Assembly (NCBI RefSeq): GCF_963576675.1
Contig: NC_088916.1
Span: 12,500,501 to 12,564,500, forward strand
DNA from: Euphorbia lathyris
Lineage: Eukaryota; Streptophyta; Magnoliopsida; Malpighiales; Euphorbiaceae
DNA: 64,000 nt
Reading direction: 5' to 3'
The position numbers and the translations under genes are program-made. Below are positions 57,685-64,000 of this stretch, piece after piece. The stretch's first letter is position 1. Each line of letters begins with the position of its first letter. Below the pieces are notes generated by a model. That model made no database searches. It was not told where the DNA came from and saw only the letters and a list, made by a program, of their open reading frames with translations.

Positions 57685-57690
57685 AAAAGT

Positions 57691-58700
57691 CCTTAATAAA
57701 AAAATTATACTTAAAAGTTTAAAATAGAAATTTGGACATATGTTAGATCTAAAATATCATATTATTTGATCATTTAAAAAAATTACTATATATACAGTAA
57801 AAAAACAATTTGAGACCATTTTGGCTCAGGTCCTAGGCGATCACACTCATGGTCTATGTTCAAGGTCAGTTCATAAACATTTGAGCCTTTTTTATGATTT
57901 ATTGTCCTATGAGATTATAATTTTCATTTTGAATTTGTAAAAATATTCAGCATAAAAATTTTGATCAGTATAGGTTGTTATATAATTAACTCAATATGTT
58001 ATATTGCAAAAAAAATTTATTTTTTATTAAATCACGTCATAAAACTCGAATACCGAGCTCATTCCATATAAGCCCAAAAAAAATATATATTATTTTTAAG
58101 GCTAAGAAATGATTTGCAGTGGGCCATAACGTTTTGCGGTGGTCCATAAATATTCGGACCTTCTTATAAATTGTTATCCTACTAAATTATAATTTTCATT
58201 TTGATTTTGTAAAAATACTCACCATAAAAAATTTGATCGATACAAGTTGTTATGTAATTAACTCTTATATGTAATTAACTCAATAGCATGAGTAAATTAG
58301 TGAAAATTAATTGTGTCCTAAAATATATTGTAACAAGTAAATCAATATATATTAGTCATTTTAGATTGAATATATATTAACATTTTGGTTTAAGGATAAG
58401 TTAAAATTATAAAAAAATAATTATTAAAATTATATAATAATAATAATAATAATAATAATTAAAATAAAACATATGAAAAATAAAGAGAAAAGAACTTTAT
58501 ATACTAATAAGAAACATATTCTTCTTGTTACTAAGAAAATCAGGAAAAAAAAGGAAATGGAAAATGAGAACCAAAATATATAATTCTGGGAATCAAACTC
58601 ACACCGTCACACATAGCTCCACTATGTCTTTACCATTTAGCCTAGCAATACTTTTGTTATATATCCAAGTCTACATATTTTTAACCATTGCAATTTTAAT
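57691..58700. other. AT-rich non-coding stretch
   Basis: Contains GGTCCTAGGCGATC near 57830 and a GGGCCATAACGTTTTGCGGTGG phrase at about 58118, plus (TAA)n at 58436-58460. Probably remains of an old element; no gene. Confidence 0.3.
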
Positions 58701-58714
58701 AATTATCAAATTTT

Positions 58715-58784
58715 AAAAAAATTCCGATCGGAGGCCCCCGTAAGTCGGAGGCCCTAGGCGGCCTCCCCCTAGATCCGGCCCTGA
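58715..58784. mobile_element. possible hAT-like terminus
   Basis: On the reverse strand it starts CAGGGCCGGATCTAGGGGGA and is GC-rich with GGAGGCC repeats, like the ends of some hAT elements. No matching opposite end or duplication was found. Confidence 0.3.
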
Positions 58785-59454
58785 CTAATACAGTTATAAA
58801 GAACTTGTTAAAATGATAATAAATAAGTCTCCAAATACAAGTTATTAGCATTTTAACAAGTTTTTTCATGTTTCTTTTGCATTCTCAACCATCGTAGCTA
58901 TCTAGATATATTTTGTCTTTTCCTTATTCATTCTGGATCTCTTAAGATTTATTCAGATTTCTACATCGATTTTTATTAAAATTTAAAAAACCAAGCCAAA
59001 ATTTACCTTAATTCCTTGTCTTTATCTTCTAAAGGAAAGACAAGCTACTAAACTAACCAAGTCGAATACTAAATTTGAAGAAAAATAAAGCAATTTGAGG
59101 AAAAAGGAAACCAATTTTCAGATCATTAGAAGTTGTTGATGAAGATATGTCCTCTTTATCTATTTATATATGGAATATTGAGTAGTTGTCATGTAGTCAA
59201 TAATCCAAGTTTCTCTCTTTAACGCGTAATTTGCACATGTAAATCCAGTGTACGCATTGTTGGGGCTATTTAATTCCGCCTTCTAACAATGTTGTTGTAG
59301 TTTTGATATGCAGCAAGCAAAATCTTTAGATTAATGAATGGAGCCGTAAGAATTAATTAGTTAGTCTAATATTTTAGACAGTTTGATAAAAAAATTATGA
59401 TTACCAGATTTAGTTTTTAGTATTTTAACAGAATTTTTATAATTTTGTTAGTAA
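58785..59454. other. non-coding AT-rich stretch
   Basis: No gene or repeat recognised. Confidence 0.4.
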
Positions 59455-59463
59455 TACACTAAA

Positions 59464-60331
59464 GGCTTAATACATACTCAGCCCCCTAAAGTTGTCCATC
59501 TTATTCATTTAACCCCTTCAACTTAAGGGACATCCTTTTAACCCTCTAAACTCCAAAAAAAACGCTACTTTTAACCCCCTATTTTAGAATGCCGAGATAT
59601 AATGTTGTCCGTGTGTATCACGCGCGTGACACGTGTGTATCCTGAATTACCCAGCCCCCTAAAGTTGTCCATTTTGTTCATTTAACCCCCTCACCTCACG
59701 GGCCGCCCCTTTAACCCCCTAAACTCCAAAAAAACGCTACTTTTAACCCTTTAACCCCCTTAATATTGAAAAATTGCTATAAATATCATTTAGTCATCAC
59801 TTCTCTTCCACTGTATTCTATACTTCATATCAAATCAGATTTTAACTCTTCCTTTGTATTGCCTCCCACTGTATCTATATACACTGTGGTCATAATTCAT
59901 ACAAAGTTAAAGCATTTTTTATAATCCCAACGTGGATTGAGACCAAAAAAAGCACCAATTAAAAATTAGAAAGACACCAATTAAATCTTCTTTATCTCCA
60001 ATGCCCGTACTTGAGTTGGAACTAGGATTTTTTTGGAGTTTAGGGGGTTAAAGGGTTGTCCCGTGATGAGGTGAGGGGGTTAAATGAACAAAATGGGCAA
60101 CTTTAGGGGGTTGTATGCATTTTTTTTACCGTTGGAGGCAAGAACAAAATCCTCCCACGCGCCTCCTGTGTTTGAGACACAAACTTTGACTAGGTCAATG
60201 CCACGTCGGATGATAGGGGGTTAAAAGTAGCGTTTTTTTTAGAGTTTAGGGGGTTAAAAGGATGTCCCTTAAGTTGAAGGGGTTAAATGAATAAAATGGA
60301 CAACTTTAGGGGGCTGGGTATGTATGAAGCC
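59464..60331. mobile_element. Mutator-like MITE 'F' with 9-bp target duplication and inner inverted repeat
   Basis: 868 bp between perfect 9-bp repeats TACACTAAA (59455-59463 and 60332-60340). Arms start GGCTT(A/C)ATACATAC(T/C)CAGCC and contain CCCCCTAAAGTTGTCCAT and GTTAAAAGTAGCGTTTTTTT. A second, inner inverted repeat made of related phrases (59650-59750 against 60035-60115) lies inside, so a relative inserted into it or the arms were duplicated. Non-coding. Confidence 0.85.
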
Positions 60332-60509
60332 TACACTAAATATCTTGTTTTTGTGTTACTAGATAATGTCTCTGTATAAGTCTCTCATATCCTTTACCAA
60401 GTTTGGTATTCTATTTTGAGAGAACTCATTTGGTAGACATATACTGTCTTATATCATATTGGTTGATTATACCGTCCTCTCGAATGAAGGAATTTGTAAT
60501 CCCCGCAAA

Positions 60510-61637
60510 CCCTTTGAAAACTAGCTTCTCTGGCACACCCGGATTATTTTTACCATTTTTAATCCCCGTAAACGCGTATCAAGGTTGAAAATTGGGATAT
60601 TTCGAAAATATCGTCAATAATTCAGAAAAAGAAAATGGGTTTTTTTAACAAAAATGGAACTTATATGTTCAAAATCATACAAAATTCTCTATGTTGACGT
60701 TATAAATGGGAGGCAAACTTAAAATTTTGTCATCTAAAATGAAAGAAAAACAAGTAGGAAAATAAGACAATGATCCAGAGAGCAGTTCCATATCCAAATA
60801 ATAATTTAGATCTTCAGAATTCCCATTAAAACATAAGATCTTGTATGCTTTTTCGGGGTTGCGAGTTAGTAGAAGAAAGAGATATTGTTACATCTTTAAA
60901 GAAGTAAAAATTGTTTGGCATGTCTCTATAGAACTGATCAAAACTATATACCATTTTTTGTAGGGGGTGAGAAATACCACATTTGTGGAGTTAATGGGGT
61001 AAATAGGAAATTATATGAGTTGAAGGGATAAATGGATAATTTAAGAGGATAAAATGACCAATTTGGACAAGTTAAAGAGACTGGGGTGACATTAGGTCAA
61101 AAAAAATTCACATAAGATTGACACATCAGGATGATGTGTCACTTTTACCAAATTCCCTTAAATATTTAAATTATTTAAAAAAATATTAAAAATATTATTT
61201 TAATGAAAAGAGAGTTGGTTATTTTGAATATAAATAAGTGTCAGTTTTATATCAACATAACCATTCTAAATGTTAGACGTGCCCATCTCTCAACCCAGCT
61301 TCTCTCAATTGGATGGTCGTCATGAACCCATACAAAATGGTAAATATTTTCTCGAAATTCTTTTGTTTGCTCCTCTCTTTAATTCCTGCTGCTTACGGTT
61401 ATTGCTCCTCTCTTGGAGTACTGCCCTGCTTCTTTTTGTGAATCTTGCTATTTGTTTTCAGATCATATAGTAGGATGATGGAATTTGTTTCCCTTTTCCT
61501 TAACCCTATATGTGATTGTTTGCTACCTGTTGGCGATATTATCGAAATATCCCAATCTTCAACCTTGATACGCGTTTGTGGGGATTAAAAATGGTAAAAA
61601 TAATGCGGGCGTGCCAGAGAAGCTAGTTCTCAAAGGG
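60510..61637. mobile_element. inverted-repeat element 'G'
   Basis: Arms of about 100 bp, CCCTTTGA-AACTAGCTTCTC ... CGCGTATCAAGGTTGAA, at 60510-60612 and, reversed, 61538-61637. The interior of about 0.9 kb is AT-rich with no protein. No target duplication was found next to these ends, so it is old or its ends are slightly misplaced. Confidence 0.7.
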
Positions 61638-61985
61638 TAAAATGGTAATTAAATGAAATAAATAAATAAAATGCGTCTAAATTACTTGAATTCTAAACGA
61701 AAAGCGATTGACGACCGCTACAAGGACTGAAAATAAAAACAACGGTCTTGGACCCCGATGTTACTTGACAGGTCGGTCGGAATTTTTTTTTTAAGATAAG
61801 TACTAAAAATAAAGGCAATAAAACAACACAAAGATATAATTTTTTTTAATTTTGTTTATATTTTTATTGATTTTGTAAATATTTTTCAATATTTTTTGTA
61901 TTACAAATAATAACAAAGCATGAAAATTACAACTTAAAAAGAAATAATAACTTTAAAGCTAGAAATGTAAATAAGTCACAAAAAC
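61638..61985. other. non-coding stretch
   Basis: No feature recognised. Confidence 0.4.
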
Positions 61986-61989
61986 AAAT

Positions 61990-63572
61990 ATGTACAGGAT
62001 GAAATAAAATTAACCGATCTCTTTGATGTCGTTGGGATGCGTGAAATTGGGGATTGGACATCCAGAAAAATCGGCTCGGGGGCTGTTGCGTTGTCCAGGT
62101 AGTGCTGGGCGAATTTGGAGTAATTCGGAGAGTTCAGGGACTTGAGCAGAAATTTACCACCAAGTCAACAGCAAAATAGGACTAAATTGATGCTTTTGTG
62201 GGACTTTCGGGCTCAATTTCGGGAGCTGTAGAGGTCGGATTATAGGGAAACGAAGGCTAGGATTTAAAGTTAGTGTGCGAAGGAAGAGTTTAGAACTGGA
62301 ATTTCAGAAAAAGTTCGAGTAAATGAGTCGGAATAAATGATTGAAAATTGGGCGACAGAATAATTGTTTGATGGTTGAAAAAACCAAAAGCTTGATTCTG
62401 TTTAAAAATTGAGAGTTCTAGAATTGATGTCAATAGAGAGATTAAAATTAATTTAGGCTAAAACGATCAGCTAACGAACTCTAAATAAAATTTGGAAAAC
62501 GGCTCACCAGAAAGGTTGTTTGATGAATTTTTCAATGATTAAAAACTCAAAAGCTTGTTTCTGAGTCTTTTTAATTGATTGATATCAATAAAAAGTTTTT
62601 AAACATGATTTGGAATAGGGGTGTAAACTAAAAATGACTCGAAAATGGGGTTTCGGTGATCTTGGTTTCACGGAAAATGCTTGAAGCTTTGAAGAACATA
62701 ACAATGGTGAAATTTGATTTAGACTAAGAAAGCTTGAACCGAAAATTGGGTAATGATTTTACTGACTTAACTAAGAGATTGCAAAAAACGATTTGAGAAT
62801 TGGTTGATTAAACTAAGAGAATTTCGGATTTGAAGTTTCTGAAAATTGGATCTTTTCTGAGGAACTGAAGATTAAAGAACTAATTCTGGGAATTGAGACC
62901 TTGTTTAGACTAAATAGATGCTAAAGAACAATTTCTACGAATCTAAGGATTGATAAAGCGGCCGATTTTGGCAGAGAATTTGAGAGAAAAATTTGGATTG
63001 TCTGTGTTTGATTGATTTTTGAGTGGGGATTGGAATGAAAGAATTGACCTCCATTTATAGGATTTTGAGTAACAAATACCATGTTAGTGGCCCTTAAACT
63101 TCTCACCCATGATCCCATTACCTTCCCATTAGTTGAAGAAAGAAAGTGGCTGAGTTGGGAGTTGGAAGAATAGAGATAATGCCGTGAAAAACGTTCCTGT
63201 AATGTGTTGGACATGTTCAAACCCGTTTTTCAGCACTACTTCCCTTTGAAAAATTCTACCGGCTTCGTTTTAGCTCCGTTTTGCTCCGTTTTTTATATTC
63301 AGGAAAGCTAACATCCCGAACTTTCTAAAAAAAATAATAACTGTCTGATATCTTGCCGTTTTGGGGTCCGTTTTCGTTGTCGAAGTTGCTGGACGGGTTA
63401 CTGAAAAATGGTGCAAATTTGCCCCTGATTTTTATTATTTCTTTTTCTTTTCTTTTTATTTTTTTTATCATATTTTTATTTTGTTGAGAGATAATTTGAA
63501 TTAAATAAAAATAACTAGAGAGTAAAATTATAACCTATGCTAAAAATATAAAAAATTAAATTACCCCCAACA
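61990..63572 (-). repeat. long gypsy-type LTR, reverse strand
   Basis: On the minus strand the LTR starts TGTTGGGGGTAATT at 63572 just after a polypurine tract. It has a TATA box (TATAAATGG, 63059-63051) followed by a CT/A-rich leader (CAATCCCCACTCAAAAATC). Repeated phrases such as GAAAATTGG and CAGAAAA appear in the transcribed part. The inner end is not defined, so 61990 is approximate. The class (Ogre/Athila-like) is inferred from length and layout only. Confidence 0.5.
63051..63059 (-). promoter_or_regulatory. TATA box of the reverse-strand LTR
   Basis: TATAAATGG on the minus strand, about 510 bp from the LTR start. Confidence 0.45.
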
Positions 63573-64000
63573 ATTGCCCCCTATTTTATGTGTAAAATAT
63601 TTGAAAATGAATTTTGCACATAATTTTTTTTTTACCCGTCAGTACTGATTTTGTTGAAGTTGAAATTGTGTTCTTTGCAGCTTCCTCGTCATTTTCAGAC
63701 ATGATTTCTGCTGGATGATGGCTCAGAAAGAAAATAAAGATCACCGAGGTAAATTTGTATGAAAATTGACAGTGTGTGATGGAATTGCTGGATGACTTGT
63801 TGAATTTTTCTTTGAATTACAAGACATGTCCATCTGCTGCTGCATTTTCTGATATTGGAATCTCGATTTTTTGCTTGCTTCGGCTTTAACTGATATGCTT
63901 CGCTGCTGCTGAAATTTTCATCAATCACGCCATGTTTGTTGATGTTGAATAAGCTCGCGTCTGCCTCTATTTTCCTTCGTAACTAGGATCAATTTGCAAT
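63573..64000 (-). other. polypurine tract and 3' body of the reverse-strand gypsy element
   Basis: AATAGGGGGCAAT (about 63585-63573 on the minus strand) abuts the LTR. Further in, a 77-codon minus-strand frame (63928-63695, starting MIDENFSSSEAYQLKPKQ) is not recognised and may be chance. The element continues beyond the window. Confidence 0.4.

Larger units (their letters stand above)
47963..57690 (+). mobile_element. SIRE/Maximus-type copia element lacking its 3' LTR
   Basis: A 5' LTR, primer site, gag, pol and a downstream extra ORF lie in one orientation. The pol style ([38 protein letters not shown]), the large zinc-knuckle gag and the extra ORF after pol fit the SIRE/Maximus lineage. 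Its 5' LTR begins inside the Ogre pol fragment. After 57690 no sequence resembles the LTR, so the right end is deleted and no target duplication can be read. Coding regions carry several stops and at least three frameshifts. Confidence 0.85.

Noticed and set aside
62921..63220. 99-codon minus-strand frame
   Set aside because: Falls in the reverse-strand LTR around its TATA box, so most of it would not be transcribed as mRNA.

Overview
This window looks like a repeat-dominated, AT-rich stretch of a flowering-plant (probably eudicot) nuclear chromosome. I find no intact host gene. Almost everything recognisable is a transposable element or a fragment of one: Ty1/copia and Ty3/gypsy LTR retrotransposons, a LINE tail, a CACTA end, a hAT-type element, a Helitron and several long-inverted-repeat (Mutator-like) MITEs. 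Most coding sequence is broken by nonsense codons or frameshifts. Density and nesting suggest heterochromatin, and one gypsy family looks centromeric (CRM-like).

Layout. 1-1675: 3' end of a copia element with its LTR. 1676-4660: exon-like scraps ending at a CACTA terminus with subterminal repeats. 5420-10105: four inverted-repeat elements, three with exact 9-bp target duplications and one nested inside another, plus a short LINE tail. 10180-12190: tandem array of about 393 bp units rich in the palindrome TTTACGTAAA. 12321-23097: a gypsy element in the order LTR-internal-LTR-internal-LTR, flanked by one 5-bp duplication (TTAGC). 23476-24494: hAT MITE. About 24780-28080: reverse-strand gypsy LTR pieces and a second TTTACGTAAA block. 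28912-38633: 3' part of a Tat-like gypsy element carrying an antisense multi-exon gene, interrupted by a complete reverse-strand Tat-like element (30085-36859). 38634-45880: three partial copies of a long LTR-like repeat (here 'family X'), a 62-bp minisatellite and a Helitron. 45934-47962: reverse-strand Ogre/Tat pol fragment. 47963-57690: SIRE/Maximus-type copia element with LTR, gag, pol and an extra ORF, lacking its 3' LTR. 59464-61637: two more inverted-repeat elements. 61990-64000: a reverse-strand gypsy LTR and the 3' end of its body.

The most informative structure is the tandem gypsy element. Its middle LTR carries the 3' LTR's variants in its left part and the 5' LTR's 39-bp deletion in its right part, as expected from unequal crossing-over between the two LTRs of one inserted element. 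All six coding lesions occur in both internal copies, so the element was already defective when it was duplicated. A diverged duplicate of its insertion site lies at 6455-7140 in the same window. That duplicate is the empty site for the gypsy element, and the gypsy flank is in turn the empty site for a MITE.

Family assignments rest on recognising motifs in the sequence; no search was run. Boundaries are firm where a target duplication or TG..CA terminus is cited and approximate elsewhere.
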